DNA of 64,000 bases from Entoloma clypeatum (taxonomy: Eukaryota; Basidiomycota; Agaricomycetes; Agaricales; Entolomataceae). Location of the stretch: positions 806,001 through 870,000 of the forward strand of contig OY751489.1 of assembly GCA_963565915.1 (NCBI GenBank). Direction: 5' to 3'. Below the pieces are notes generated by a model. That model was not told the origin of the DNA, did not search any database, and worked only from the letters and a program-made list of their open reading frames with translations. The first letter of the stretch is position 1. The number at the start of each line of letters is the position of its first letter. Below are positions 33,579-44,648 of this stretch, piece after piece. The position numbers were made by a program, and so were the translations under genes.

Positions 33579-34536
33579 ATGAGCGGCTTTCAAGGGTTTC
33601 TTCCAGTTACCACCAACATGCCCCAAGGCTCGAGCACACAGCCCCCCCGATCCAGCGCCAACCTAGACGACTCCGAAGAGGAGCTCCTGCGCCGTCTGGC
33701 GCAGATACGCAAGGAAAAGGAGGAGGCGGAGGCAAGGAAGAAGGCCGAGGCCGAGAGGAGGGCGAGGGAGGCAGAGGCGAAGAAGAAGGCAGAGGCGGAG
33801 GCGAAGGCGGAGGCGGAGGCGGAGAGGAAGAGGGCGAAGAAGGCGGGGAAACAGAGGGCGGAGAGCGGAGCGGAGGAATCGGAGGTCCGGGGGGAGGCGT
33901 GTCAGGCCTGTGCGCAGGCGAAGGTGGAGTGCAAGTGGCCATTGTGAGTACCCGCTTTTTTTTTTTCATCTTCTTTTTCTTACTGACAGTCTCCTTAGGC
34001 AGGGGAAAGGCACCGCATGCCAGCGGTGTAAAGACGGCAAACGGGTTTGCCTGAAAACCGGCGAGACGAGGGCGAAGCGTAAACGGGGGAAGACGGAGGA
34101 GGCCGTCGCGGAGGTCGCGGGCCCGAGCGGGGCAAAGAACTGCTGCGGCGCAGGGGTCGCGGAGGAGCTCCGGGAGCTCCGGGAGGCTCTGGAGGAGAGA
34201 GAGGAGCGGTCGGCGAGGGTCGGTTGGGCGCTGCTCCGGCAGCTGCAAATTTTAAACAACCACCTTGCCTACCGGAACTTCTTGCTGGAGGCGGCGGCTC
34301 CGGAGTCGGAGGATGACGGAGGGGAGGCGAAAAGTGCGGAAGAGGACGAGGAAGAGGACGAGGAGAAGGACGAGGGGTTGGACGAGGGGGAGCTTGCGGA
34401 ACTGCAAGCGGAGAAAATGGAGGAGGAGAAAAAGCAGGCGAGGAAAGCGGAGGAAGAAACAGGGGAAAAAACGGAGGAGTCGGAGGAAGGGTCGGAGAAT
34501 GAGGGTCCGCCGGCCAAAAAGGCCAAAACCCAGTAG
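33579..34536 (+). CDS. Antisense accessory gene of J: coiled-coil/Zn2Cys6-type protein
   Basis: Two exons, 33579-33943 and 33999-34536, join in phase across a 55-bp GTGAGT...CTTAG intron to give 300 residues. Residues ~28-95 are a long charged coiled coil rich in Glu/Lys/Ala. Cysteines at 108, 111, 118, 129, 132 and 139 have the C-x2-C-x6-C-x10-C-x2-C-x6-C spacing of fungal Zn2Cys6 clusters, but lack the usual basic run after the second Cys. Then come a Leu/Glu-rich helix, an acidic block and a PPAKKAKTQ end that could be a nuclear signal. It is transcribed opposite to J, between pol and the 3' LTR. The N1 element has a homologue at the same place with an intron at the same point. An alternative start is ATG 33618. 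A DNA-binding role is inference. Confidence 0.75.
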
Positions 34537-34606
34537 CCCCTCCCCCCTCTAGTTTCTTTTCATTATTTTTTATTATTTTTTTGCAATATGAGAGTCTTGC
34601 GTGCTT

Positions 34607-36153
34607 CTATAGGTGTGATAAGGGGCCCGGTTTCTCCGGATACGCGGAGTGGAAGTCCGCGACTAAGTCCCTCGCGTGTTCGAGTTCCGTGGCGGGTAGC
34701 CAGGACTGTTCCTCATCGGTTCCTTCATAGCCTAGCCAACGGACTAGGTAGAGCAGTTTGCAAGAACGCCGACGATCCAGTTTGGTGTCAAGGATTTCGG
34801 CGATTTCGTATTCCACTTCTCCTTCAACGTCGACCGGAGGAGGCGGAGTTACTGTCCGGTTCGGAATGTCGTTCGGAACAGATGGCTCCAGCATGGAGAT
34901 GTGGAAAACGGGGTGAACACCGCGTATGGTGTCCGGAAGTCGGAGGGTGTAAGAGTGTGTACCATTCCTGGCAAGGATGTCAAAGGGGCCAAGGTACTTT
35001 TCAGACAGCTTTTTGGAGGGTCGTGTAGTGCGGAAAAACTTAGCCTTCACAAAAGCTTGCTGTCCTACTTCGAGCGGAGGGGGCGGAGCACGCCGGAGAT
35101 CGGCGGGGCCTTGATAACGTCGTTGAGCTTCTAGGATTGTAGATTTGAGTTCTTGGTGAAGCTCGTCCAGGTCTACGACGAATTGTCGGGCACGGGCGGA
35201 TGCGAGGTCGCGCTCCGGATGGACGGAGAGGTTCGGATGATAACCTTTATTGGCAAAGAAGGGTGAGATCCCGGTCGTAGCACTCGGAGCATTGTTGTAC
35301 GCAAACTCCGCAAGCGGAAGTAGTTCGGACCAGTTGTCCTGTTGATAGTTACAGAAAATGCGGAGGTACTGTTCCAAGGTCTGGTTGGTACGTTCGGTTT
35401 GACCGTCGCCTTCAGGATGGTAGCCAGAGGTGAAGTGCAGAGTCATGTTGAGGGCATTTCCGAGGGAGCGGAAAAAGCGGGAGACGAACTCCGGGCCTCG
35501 GTCGGAGGTGACATGCTCCGGTACTCCGTGCTTGGAGAACACATGCAGGATGAACAAGGTGGCTAGATCTTCGGAGGTGCAGTGGATCGTAGTCGGAACA
35601 AAAATGCTTTGTTTTGTCATTCGGTCAACAATAACAAGGATTGCGTCAAAACCGCCGGAGGTCGGAAGTGTCTCGATGAAGTCCATGGATATGGAGTTCC
35701 ACGGAAGGTTCGGAACTGGGAGTTGCTTCAGCATACCATAGGGCTTGTGGTGTTGGGGTTTAGAGCACATGCAAGTGGTGCAGGATTTGCAGTACTTTTT
35801 GACAAAGTCTCGAACACCAGGCCAAGTATAATCTCGTTGAATGAGACTAACTGTCTTGTTCTGTCCGGGGTGTCCGGAGAGAATATGGTCGTGCTTGTTG
35901 CGGAGGGTGCGGAGCCGGAGGTTATCGGAGTCGGGGACATAAAAGCGACCACTATGACGGAGGAAACCGTCGGAGTCTACGGACCAGTGCGGTTTGGGCT
36001 CCTTGAGATGGTCGGCATAGATTGGGTCGGATGGGAGTGAACGGAGGATGTCGGAGTGCAACTGTTCAATGTCCATTATGACTGTGGCGCGGAGAACAGG
36101 GGTGAACAACTCCGTAGCTCGGAGAGATGCGGACAGCTGTTCTTGGGAAAAGA
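34607..36153 (-). CDS. J integrase with chromodomain (pol 3' part)
   Basis: About 515 residues continuing the J pol frame after K is removed. It has the zinc module (HDHILSGHPGQNKT, then CKSCTTCMC), the catalytic core (MDFIETLPTSGG, TSDRGPEF, GDGQTERTNQTLE), the GPFDIL segment, and a chromodomain near the end (VEYEIAEILDTKLDRRRS, then LVRWLGYEG, then QSWLPATELEHA). It inserts cDNA and targets chromatin. It is separated from the rest of pol by K. Confidence 0.9.
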
Positions 36154-36464
36154 TGTTGAAGTTCCACCTGGGCGCTAGCCACAGGTGTACTGAGCAACAC
36201 GGCTACAGTGGAAGTACTCTATGATACCGCTATAGTCACTTACATGGTTTGGAGGGGGGTAAGGCTGGTGAGAGCGGTTGAGGCTGGTGAGAGCGATGGA
36301 GCTGGTTAAGAGTCAAGAGACAACTTGTTGATATTGACAGTTTCCTGGTCTTATATACCGTACTACTGTTTGTACCAACCAAACAAGTATGTAATGAAGA
36401 TATGTAAGGTCACGTGATGTAATCTAATCTAATCTAATCTACGTGATGGGAAAAAGTTTCAACA
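36154..36464 (-). repeat. K 3' LTR
   Basis: 311 bp, TGTTGAAGTTCC...GTTTCAACA on the plus strand. It contains a short (AATCT)n run and a TATA-like segment. It differs from its partner at several sites and by small indels near the right end. Confidence 0.9.
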
Positions 36465-36538
36465 CCCCCCCATATTTAGTACATACTTCTAAATACATCT
36501 TACTTTTTCCCACATATATATAGGTACTTTTGTTTCGC

Positions 36539-38543
36539 CTAGTTTTTTATCAGTCCGAAGTACGGGATAAACTTGGAAAAGAGGATTTTCCCCAGATTCT
36601 TAGTCAAAAGGTCTGCAGGGTTATTCACTCCTTCGATGAATTCGACCGTAATAATTCCTTCGGAGACTTTTTCTCTGACGAAGTGGAATCGCACGTCAAT
36701 GTGCTTGGATCGTTTCTCAGTTACAGGGTTGGATGCGATAAAGACGGAGCCGTTGTTATCTCCGTAGATCGGTACTGATCCGATCTGCATTCCAAGTTCG
36801 GCAAGCATGCTTCTCAGCCATGTTGCTGCGCGACTGCAATCTGATAGCGCCATATACTCTGCTTCTGTAGAAGAGAGGGCGATGGTCTTTTGCGCCGATG
36901 ATACCCATGTTATTGCTCCAGACGCCAGTGATATGAAGAAGCCGGTGGTAGACCTCCTCGTGTTTTCATCTGACGCCCAGTCGGAGTCTGTGAATGCATA
37001 GATCCCTTTCCCTGAGTCCCCATCGTACATGATCGCGTAATTTTTTGTTGCCTTCAAATATCTGCAAATATCCCTAGCCACCTCTAAATGGCGTTTGGTG
37101 GGATTTGCGGAAAATTGGGACATTTTGATTACAGCAAAGCAGATGTCAGGCCTCGTTCCGATCATCAGATATAGGAGTGATCCGATGACGGATTGGTACT
37201 TAGATCGTAGTTCTGCATTAGGTTCATCTTCGGACGCCATGGGTTTGTAGCCCATAGGGAGTGGGGTATGGGTGGCATTAGATTCGCTCATCCCCATGCG
37301 TGCCAGAATTTTCTCAAGGTAAGGTACTTGATCAATGAAGATCCTCTTCCCACGTTGCCTTATTTGGATTGAGAGAAATTCCTTTGGTTCCCCATCGGGC
37401 ACTAGGTGACCTAGGTCCCTACATTCCCATGTTGTCATGAAGGCCTTCTTCTTTTCTAGGGTATATTCCCGGTTTGTGCCGAGAAAAGCAGAGTCGTCGA
37501 CATAGATGACGGCAATTACAATTTCCCCGTTGGTACTTTTGTGAATGAATACTCCCGCATCGGAGTGAAGCCGGACAAAGCCGAGCTTTTTCATGGAGGA
37601 ATCAAGTTCCCTCCACCAGGCTAATGCGGCCTGCTTAAGTCCATATAGAGCTTTGAATAGTTGGTACACGAGGTGTTCTTTCCCTTTTACTATGTAGCCC
37701 TCAGGCTGTCGCATATAGATGACTTCACGGAGCGTTCCATAGAGGAAGGCTGATGAGACGTCCAATAGAGTCATGAACCACCCTTCAAGGGCTGTCAATG
37801 CCAGTATTAATCGGACGGTTTCATATCTTACGACTGGTGAGAAGATCTGATCAAAGTCGATCCCTTCTACCTGTGAGAAGCCTTTTGCGACGAGGCGTGC
37901 TTTCAGACGCCCATCGGACTTTTCATTGTAAACCCATTTGTTCCTTAGAGCTTTCCTCCCTTCAGGCAGGGGTACTAGCTCCGTGATCACCCCGCGGCGT
38001 TTGAGCATATCTAGCTCTTTACGTTCAGCCGCATACCAGTCTTCTTTATTTGGAAGAGGGTATATGTCTTTATGGGACATGTCGACAATGCCAACTTGGA
38101 CTGATATTGCCTCCAGCAGGAGGTCATTCATCCATGCCGTTTGACCGCCCAGTCTCCGTCTTCGATCTAATTTTTCAAGATCAGACGCTGGAGTGTCTTC
38201 CCCATAGATGCTTCCTGGCATCTTCCGAACTCGTCGTTCCCTGATCGGTCGATCTGGTACTTGCTCGGGTTCCGGAGTGGGTACTCGCGGTTCGTCATCA
38301 GGCTCACTGGCAGGCAATTCGTTGTCTGATTCAGGTTGATCCTGTTCAATGGGAAGTGGGTCATGAGGTGTTTCGTTGTGACTTTCGTCGTCGTTGCTGC
38401 CAGGGATGAGATCCTCAAACTCATCAGCCGGCTCTGGGTTTTCCATTTCTGGATGGTTTTCTGGCAAAGGGTCAATGTGGCATCTAGGGTACTTGCTTTC
38501 ATCAAAGATAGCTTTCCCACCCATGAAAATCGTGTTGGTCTCA
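36539..38543 (-). pseudogene. K Pol C-terminal part: Copia RT and RNase H
   Basis: About 670 residues continuing the K frame after L. A variable acidic linker (NPEPADEFEDLIPGS) leads to RT with KARLVAKGFSQVEGIDF, the ALYGLKQA motif and catalytic YVDD. RNase H follows with STTGFFISLASGAITWVSSA and LSSTEAEYMALSDC. It ends at the stop beside 36539. Coding here is unbroken; the element is disabled elsewhere. Confidence 0.9.
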
Positions 38544-38548
38544 GGATC

Positions 38549-38982
38549 TGTAAGGGCGACCTTACGATCCAAGACTCAAACTCAGATACTTGCAAGGGAG
38601 ATCCGAAGTTTAGATTGAGCAGTCTAATAAGTAATACAACACATACCTTGCAAGGGAGATCCGAAGAGAAAGTTCTAAGGATTCCCCTGCAAGCTAGCTG
38701 CGATAAATAGTAAAATGAGATATGAAATAAGAGATAAAACGAGACACATGAATGATGAGCAATGATCGGGAGTAGCGATGAAGGATGAATGGAAACAAGA
38801 TGAATGATAGTACCTGCGATCCGACGTGCGAAGTAGCGGATGGGGGCGGAGTCGTCAGATGCGGAGAGGCGGATAAGATGTCGGAGACAGCGGATACGAT
38901 CGGAGGACGTCGGAGATGGTGGAATAGAAAGGAAAGGAGGAAAGTAAAGGAAAAGTGAAAAGTGAAAGTGGTTGCCCTTACA
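38549..38982 (-). repeat. L 3' LTR
   Basis: 434 bp, TGTAAGGGCGAC...TTGCCCTTACA on the plus strand. A purine tract (GAAGGGGGGGTGA on the minus strand) abuts it, just after the pol stop. Confidence 0.95.
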
Positions 38983-38993
38983 TCACCCCCCCT

Positions 38994-41900
38994 TCAAGGC
39001 ACGGCGTCTCGACGTGTCAGGCGAAATGAGTCGAATATCGCAGCGGAGATCCGACGCGGAGCTCCCGGATGACGTCGGTAGAAGTCGCGGACTAGGCGCG
39101 GAGCGTGGACATTGTCTTCTGCTTCCCAGGAATTCTCTTCGTAGCCATATCCCTTCCATTTGACCAAGAATTGAAGCTTGCCTCGATGCAGTCGGCTGTC
39201 CAAGAGGTTTTCAACATCATACTCCAATTCTTCTCCCACTACCGTCGGAGGCGGAGGAGGGCGGACTTGGCGTCGGAAAGGGTCGTCGGGAACTAGTGAA
39301 AGTTTGACGACGTGGAATACTGGGTGAATGCGGGACATGGAAGGGGGAAGGCGAAGTTCGTAGGCATGTGTTCCGACAGGTCGGACCACTGGGAAAGGGC
39401 CTACGTACCGATGTGCAAGTTTTTTTGTGGGTCGGGTGGTTTTGAGGTCCGATGAGTCTAAAAAGACCTTGTCCCCCGGGCGGAATGTCGGAGTGGTGCT
39501 CCGATGCTGGTTGTAGTATCGCGCCATGTCGTCCTTTGCCTTTGTTAGTGCTGCGCGAGCCTCTTCCAGAGCGGACTTCATCCGCTCGCTGAAATCCGCT
39601 ACCGCCTCGATTTCCGTCCGCTTCTCGCGAGGTTCGAATCCCATGCGCGGATGGCGGCCGGTGTCAATGTAGAACGGAGTTTGACGTGTCGATGCGTGAA
39701 CATGGTTGTTGTATGCAAATTCAGCCATCGGAAGCCATTCGTCCCAATCATCTTGACGTTCATTGACGAATAGGCGAAGATATTGTTCCAATCCTTGATT
39801 GACCCGCTCCGTCTGTCCGTCCGACTGCGGATGGTAGGCTGTCGAGGCAGCAATCTTAATGCCAAGTAGCCTATATAGTTCGCGCGTGAACTTGGCGACA
39901 AACTGTGGTCCGCGGTCGGAGACAATGGCCTCCGGTAGTCCGTGGAGTTTCCAGACGTTTTGAATATAGGAGCGTGCAGTCCCGAGTGCGGAGATGTCGG
40001 AGTGCGTCGGGATGAAGTGTCCCCGCTTCCCTACTGAGTCCACTGCCACCATGATAGCGTCGTAGCCGTGGGCTTCTGGTAGTTCTGTAATGAAGTCAAC
40101 ACTGGTTACTTGCCACCGCTCCGTGGGGACCGGTAGTGGATTGAGCTCTCCGGAGGGCGGAGTGCGTCGGACCTTGGTGCGGAGGCATGAGTCGCATGTC
40201 TTGCAATATTGACCTATTAAACGAGACATGTGTGGCCACCAGTAATTGCGCGACACCAGTTCCAAGGTTTTCCACCGTCCCGGATGTCCGGCCACCGGAG
40301 TGTCGTGGTGTTGTGTGAGGATCCGATGACGCAGTTGGGGATTATTAGGAACATAGATACGATCCCTGAAGTAGAGCAAACCTTCCGCTTGCCTCCACTC
40401 CGCACTTCGGACAGACCCCGCTCCGACGGTCGGAAGGGATCTGACGACCTCCGCCACACTATCCTCCAGTAGCCCCTCTCGGATTCCCTGTCGGACCTGG
40501 CAGAGGACGTCGCGTTCTTCCCCTTGAACAGTTACCCCACGCATTGCTCGCACTGCAAACAATTCTGGTCGAAGAAGGATGATGTTTTCGTTGTCCCGCG
40601 ATCCGTCTCCGTGGTCCGCTCGTCGGGACAAAGCGTCGGACTTGCCCATTGACTTTCCAGGTCGATGGTGCATTTTAAAATCGAAACGAGCGAGGTATAA
40701 GGACCATCTAGCTTGTCGTCGATTTAGTTTTTGAGCTGTCATGAAGTACTCAAGATTTTTGTGGTCCGTCCAAATCTCCACTGTCTTCTCCGCTCCTTCA
40801 AGGAAGTGCCTCCACTCCTCTAATGCGCGGACCACTGCCAACATCTCCTTGTCATAGATCTCGTAGTTGCGTTCCACCGGACTGAGGCTTTTGGAATAGA
40901 ATGCGACAGGGTGCCACTTACCGTCCTCTGTTGGTTGGGACAGTACTGCTCCGGTTGCAAAGTCCGAGCTATCCGCTTCTACCCGCCACTCCTTTCGATG
41001 ATCAGCTAAGACCAGGATCGGAGCGGATGTAATCCTCCGCTTCAACTCCGCAAATGCGGACACTTCTCCTTCCTTCCAAGACCAGAGGTGCCCCTTCTTC
41101 GTGAGCTCGAAAAGAGGGCGCGCGATGTCCGAAAACCCTTCAATAAAACGGCGATAGAAGTTAGTGAACCCCAGAAAGGACTGTACTTCTCGGACGTTTG
41201 TCGGAGCAGGCCACTCCGCGACCCCCGCTACTTTCACCGGATCCATCTCTACGCGTCCTTGTTCAATAATAAGGCCTAAGTATTCAATGCGCGTTTGCTC
41301 AAACTCGCATTTCTCTGGTTTTAGATAGAGTTTGTGTTCGCGAAGTCGTTCCAGTACAATCCGTGTGACCCTCCGATGTTCCGCAAGGGTCTCCGTGAAG
41401 ATGAGTATATCGTCAAGGTAAACACAAACTACACCTTCAGTGATAAGGTCCTGAAAGATCTCGTTCATCATAGTCTGGAATGTGGATGGACTATTAGTGA
41501 GGCCGAAGAACATCACCAATGGTTCATAGAGTCCGCGATTGGTCCGAAAAGCGGCCTTCCACTCGTCTCCGGGCTTTATCCGTACATTGTTGTAACCCCA
41601 GCGGATGTCGAGTTTGGTGAAGTATTGAGCGCGTTGAAGTTTATTGATCAGTTCGGATATGAGCGGAAGCGGATACTTGTTTTTGATAGTTTTGGAATTG
41701 AGTGACCGGTAGTCTTGTACAAGACGAAGGGAGCCATCCTTTTTCTTGATATAGAACACCGGAGATGCCATCGGAGACTTGGAAGGGCGGATCCGACCAG
41801 TTGCAAGGTTTTCCTCCAAAAACGCGTCGAGTTCTTTCTGTTCGTTCGGGGCGAGCGGATATACCTTACAACCCGCCGGAGAGGCGTCCGGAACAAGTTC

Positions 41901-43064
41901 AATGGCGTGGTCCCACGTCCGCTCTTCCGGTAAGGTGTCGAAAGAGGTCTTTGAGAATACGTCTTCGAAATCAAACAAGTGGTCTGGTACGGAATCGCGG
42001 AAAGATTTGGGTTTCTGGTTACTGAGGAAGGCCTCCGATAGACGTTGCGAGATATTGGATGAAGCGCGGATGAACTCCGCCTCCGCAGGTACTGTTCCGA
42101 CAAAAAGGCGGTCTCCCTCCTCAAACTCATCCTCTTCCTCATCGTCTTCCGCTAACTCCTCCGTTTCTTCTCCTTCTGTGACATCCTCCACCCATGGGCC
42201 GCGTGGAGCCTCCTCCTCTAGACCGGACGTCGGAGTGGAACCCATCCGACAGGCTCGGATGCGGACTTGTTCGAACTTCCGCTCCTTCCGCTCTTGGGCT
42301 GCCTCCTGTTGGCATGTCCGACATCGTGCAGGACACCGGCTCATCTTCACTTCCCCTGAAGTCCAATCTACCTCGGGGTTGTGTTCTTTGAGCCAAGTGA
42401 AGCCTAACACGATTTCTTGTTTTCCCAAACTTGTGACTGCAAGCTGGGTCCGTTCCGAGTGATCCCGATAGCGGAGCACTACGTCCAACACCTCCGTTAT
42501 TGCTCCGGCCTCATTCGGAGTTCCGTCGATGTTGTATACCGGAATTGCGCGTTGTAGTTTTCGAGTAGAGAGTCGGTGTTTCTCGACCAGAGTACGTTCA
42601 ATAAACGATCCTGTTGCCCCACTGTCGAGTAAGGCCTTTTGTGATAGTATGTCTTTAGTGTCGGTAGTTTCGAGAACTATGTCTAGTTCGAGGGAATTGT
42701 CGGAGCGAGCGGCTGCGGCGAGAACATATTGTTTTGGAAGCCGCCGCTCCCACTTAGAGAAGCGGATGCGGATAGGGTTTGCGGAGTTGGGTGCGACTAT
42801 AGGATCGTTTGCAGGCTTAGAGATGGAGGGTATAGGATCATATTGTTCCATAAATAAGGCAGCATAACGATTTTTAGTAGACAACGAGGGCGCACTGTTC
42901 ACTCGTTGTGAGGAGGAAAATCCTCCTGTCCTCCCTCCGACTCCGCAGACTCCGTGGGCGGAACGGAGTTGCCTTCCGCCGCGTCCTTGACCACGAGTTG
43001 TTCCATGATAAACTCGTCTTGTTCCTCCATCGTCATGAATCGGACGTCGAAGCGAAGGGGGCAT
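38994..43064 (-). CDS. L Pol: PR-RT-RH-IN-chromodomain
   Basis: 1356 residues without a break. The protease has LLDSGATGSF (near residue 148). RT has WGYNNVRIKPGDEW and YLDDILIF. RNase H has VEADSSDFATGAVLSQ and WTDHKNLEYF. Integrase has the HHCC module (HDTPVAGHPG...CKTCDSC) and core (SVDFITELPEAHG, VSDRGPQF, SDGQTERVNQGLE). A chromodomain near the end reads LEYDVENLLDSRLHRGKLQF, then VKWKGYGYEENSWE. It overlaps gag by 166 nt in the -1 frame; a stop lies just before its first ATG, so frameshifting inside the overlap is the likely route. Confidence 0.95.
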   Translation of the reverse strand: MPPSLRRPIHDDGGTRRVYHGTTRGQGRGGRQLRSAHGVCGVGGRTGGFSSSQRVNSAPSLSTKNRYAALFMEQYDPIPSISKPANDPIVAPNSANPIRIRFSKWERRLPKQYVLAAAARSDNSLELDIVLETTDTKDILSQKALLDSGATGSFIERTLVEKHRLSTRKLQRAIPVYNIDGTPNEAGAITEVLDVVLRYRDHSERTQLAVTSLGKQEIVLGFTWLKEHNPEVDWTSGEVKMSRCPARCRTCQQEAAQERKERKFEQVRIRACRMGSTPTSGLEEEAPRGPWVEDVTEGEETEELAEDDEEEDEFEEGDRLFVGTVPAEAEFIRASSNISQRLSEAFLSNQKPKSFRDSVPDHLFDFEDVFSKTSFDTLPEERTWDHAIELVPDASPAGCKVYPLAPNEQKELDAFLEENLATGRIRPSKSPMASPVFYIKKKDGSLRLVQDYRSLNSKTIKNKYPLPLISELINKLQRAQYFTKLDIRWGYNNVRIKPGDEWKAAFRTNRGLYEPLVMFFGLTNSPSTFQTMMNEIFQDLITEGVVCVYLDDILIFTETLAEHRRVTRIVLERLREHKLYLKPEKCEFEQTRIEYLGLIIEQGRVEMDPVKVAGVAEWPAPTNVREVQSFLGFTNFYRRFIEGFSDIARPLFELTKKGHLWSWKEGEVSAFAELKRRITSAPILVLADHRKEWRVEADSSDFATGAVLSQPTEDGKWHPVAFYSKSLSPVERNYEIYDKEMLAVVRALEEWRHFLEGAEKTVEIWTDHKNLEYFMTAQKLNRRQARWSLYLARFDFKMHHRPGKSMGKSDALSRRADHGDGSRDNENIILLRPELFAVRAMRGVTVQGEERDVLCQVRQGIREGLLEDSVAEVVRSLPTVGAGSVRSAEWRQAEGLLYFRDRIYVPNNPQLRHRILTQHHDTPVAGHPGRWKTLELVSRNYWWPHMSRLIGQYCKTCDSCLRTKVRRTPPSGELNPLPVPTERWQVTSVDFITELPEAHGYDAIMVAVDSVGKRGHFIPTHSDISALGTARSYIQNVWKLHGLPEAIVSDRGPQFVAKFTRELYRLLGIKIAASTAYHPQSDGQTERVNQGLEQYLRLFVNERQDDWDEWLPMAEFAYNNHVHASTRQTPFYIDTGRHPRMGFEPREKRTEIEAVADFSERMKSALEEARAALTKAKDDMARYYNQHRSTTPTFRPGDKVFLDSSDLKTTRPTKKLAHRYVGPFPVVRPVGTHAYELRLPPSMSRIHPVFHVVKLSLVPDDPFRRQVRPPPPPTVVGEELEYDVENLLDSRLHRGKLQFLVKWKGYGYEENSWEAEDNVHAPRLVRDFYRRHPGAPRRISAAIFDSFRLTRRDAVP

Positions 43065-44053
43065 TCACGACTGAAGTGACCCGTTTTGTTACATCTGAAG
43101 CATGCATTGGCATTCTTGCCTTTGACGCGTGAAGTATCAATGTCCATTGCATTAGGGTCCCTTGTCGGCGGAGCGGTTGCGGATGCGAGCGGAGCTGGAC
43201 GCGGAGTGAATGGAATGTAGGGGCGAGGGAATACTGAGGTGCCAGGTACTCTTGGTCCGACGACGTTGCGGAAGGCAGATGTGCGGGTCGGAGCAGTGGC
43301 TTTGAAGGCTTTGTTGGCAATTCTATTGTCGTCGTTGACTCGTGCTGCAGAGTACCACTCATCGGGGTTGTCGTCCGCAGGCCGTCCATGGGTCAGGGTG
43401 GCGATCTCGTTCTGAATGTCGGAACGGAGACCATGGCGGAATTTGAGTACTATATTGGTATCCTCCTGATAGCCTGCTTTGTCAATGTAGTCTTTGAACT
43501 CGTCAATATAGGTCTCGACATCCCGTTGACCTTGATAATAGGATTCTCCTTCGAGGATCAGTCTCGCGTCCTGTTCCTCATTCTTCGGAGTGAACTCCGT
43601 TGTAAAGACGGCGCGGAAGTCCACCCAAGTCCGATAAGGCGGAGCACCGGTCCTCCGCTCTTGTCGGATAATGCGATCCGCAAAGCGTGCTGCGCGTCCA
43701 CTCTTCATGAAAGATAAGGCCCAATAAATTTTAGCGTGGTCGTCTGCGAACTGTTCCGGAGCCAGCCCCATAAACAATTCACAGGAGTTTAGAAAGGTCC
43801 AGCCATTTGCGCGCGATCCGTCGAAGTCTGACGGATTGGCGGGTTTTGCTCGACGCACGCCCGGATTGGCCGGAGCGAGCGGAGCAGGTGGAGGTGCGGG
43901 TGCGGGAGCAGGTGGGATAGGTGGCGGAGCTGGGGCAGGAATTGCGTTGAAGGCGAGGAGGAGTTGGTCAAGTTGAGTCGAGATATCAGCGAGAGTTTGA
44001 CGTTGTTCCTGGAACTCGTGCTCGAGCTGTTCAAGGCGATTGGGGTCGTCCAT
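42899..44053 (-). CDS. L Gag
   Basis: 384 residues. There is an N-terminal helical stretch, a Pro/Ala-rich linker near residues 40-65, a capsid-like region (WTFLNSCELFMGLAPEQFAD, then VETYIDEFKDYIDKAGY) and one CCHC knuckle, CFRCNKTGHFSREC, near residue 320. The end DFPPHNE follows a G-GAT-TTT heptamer at 42917-42923. Gag packages the RNA and forms the particle. Confidence 0.93.
   Translation of the reverse strand: MDDPNRLEQLEHEFQEQRQTLADISTQLDQLLLAFNAIPAPAPPPIPPAPAPAPPPAPLAPANPGVRRAKPANPSDFDGSRANGWTFLNSCELFMGLAPEQFADDHAKIYWALSFMKSGRAARFADRIIRQERRTGAPPYRTWVDFRAVFTTEFTPKNEEQDARLILEGESYYQGQRDVETYIDEFKDYIDKAGYQEDTNIVLKFRHGLRSDIQNEIATLTHGRPADDNPDEWYSAARVNDDNRIANKAFKATAPTRTSAFRNVVGPRVPGTSVFPRPYIPFTPRPAPLASATAPPTRDPNAMDIDTSRVKGKNANACFRCNKTGHFSRECPLRFDVRFMTMEEQDEFIMEQLVVKDAAEGNSVPPTESAESEGGQEDFPPHNE
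42917..42923 (-). promoter_or_regulatory. Candidate -1 frameshift site of L
   Basis: G-GAT-TTT in the gag frame just before the gag stop, where the overlapping pol frame is open at -1. It is shared with B. No canonical X-XXY-YYZ heptamer was seen elsewhere in the overlap. Confidence 0.45.
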
Positions 44054-44202
44054 TACTATGCGCGGAGCAGAATCACCGGTTACGGAGAGGTAATTAGAAG
44101 AACTGGAAGGGGTGTGAGATGTATCGGAGCTGGACGCGGACGAAGCTACTCCGAAGCGCGGAATCGTGACAACGATGCAATCGGACCCGGTCCAATTAGA
44201 TG

Positions 44203-44342
44203 AGAACTTTCTACTGTAAGGGCGACCTTACGATCCAAGACTCAAACTCAGATACTTGCAAGGGAGATCCGAAGTTTAGATTGAGCAGTCTAATAAGTAA
44301 TACAACACATACCTTGCAAGGGAGATCCGAAGAGAAAGTTCT
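44203..44342 (-). promoter_or_regulatory. L PBS and self-primer
   Basis: On the minus strand, AGAACTTTCT (44342-44333) lies 34 nt after a TATTTATC box. Its 10-nt complement AGAAAGTTCT (44212-44203) starts 2 nt after the LTR. Confidence 0.7.
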
Positions 44343-44648
44343 AAGGATTCCCCTGCAAGCTAGCTGCGATAAATAGTAAAATGAGATATGAAATAAGAGA
44401 TAAAACGAGACACATGAATGATGAGCAATGATCGGGAGTAGCGATGAAGGATGAATGGAAACAAGATGAATGATAGTACCTGCGATCCGACGTGCGAAGT
44501 AGCGGATGGGGGCGGAGTCGTCAGATGCGGAGAGGCGGATAAGATGTCGGAGACAGCGGATACGATCGGAGGACGTCGGAGATGGTGGAATAGAAAGGAA
44601 AGGAGGAAAGTAAAGGAAAAGTGAAAAGTGAAAGTGGTTGCCCTTACA
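44215..44648 (-). repeat. L 5' LTR
   Basis: 434 bp, apparently identical to the 3' LTR. Repeated phrases (TTGCAAGGGAGATCCGAAG, twice) lie in the part downstream of the promoter. Confidence 0.95.

Larger units (their letters stand above)
38549..44648 (-). mobile_element. Element L: intact young Ty3/Gypsy chromovirus
   Basis: 6100 bp with 434-bp LTRs (44215-44648 and 38549-38982) in which I found no difference. The target duplication GGATC lies at 38544-38548 and 44649-44653. Gag and pol are open throughout. The self-primer, PBS and polypurine tract are present. It is the innermost insertion and the best candidate for a currently competent element. Confidence 0.95.

Noticed and set aside
33607..34248. 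Antisense Pro/Ser-rich ORF opposite the accessory gene
   Set aside because: It is the complement of a Glu/Lys-rich coiled-coil coding region and has no support of its own.
36421..36441. (AATCT)n run in the K LTRs
   Set aside because: A short simple repeat shared by both LTRs. It is ordinary and not informative beyond LTR pairing.
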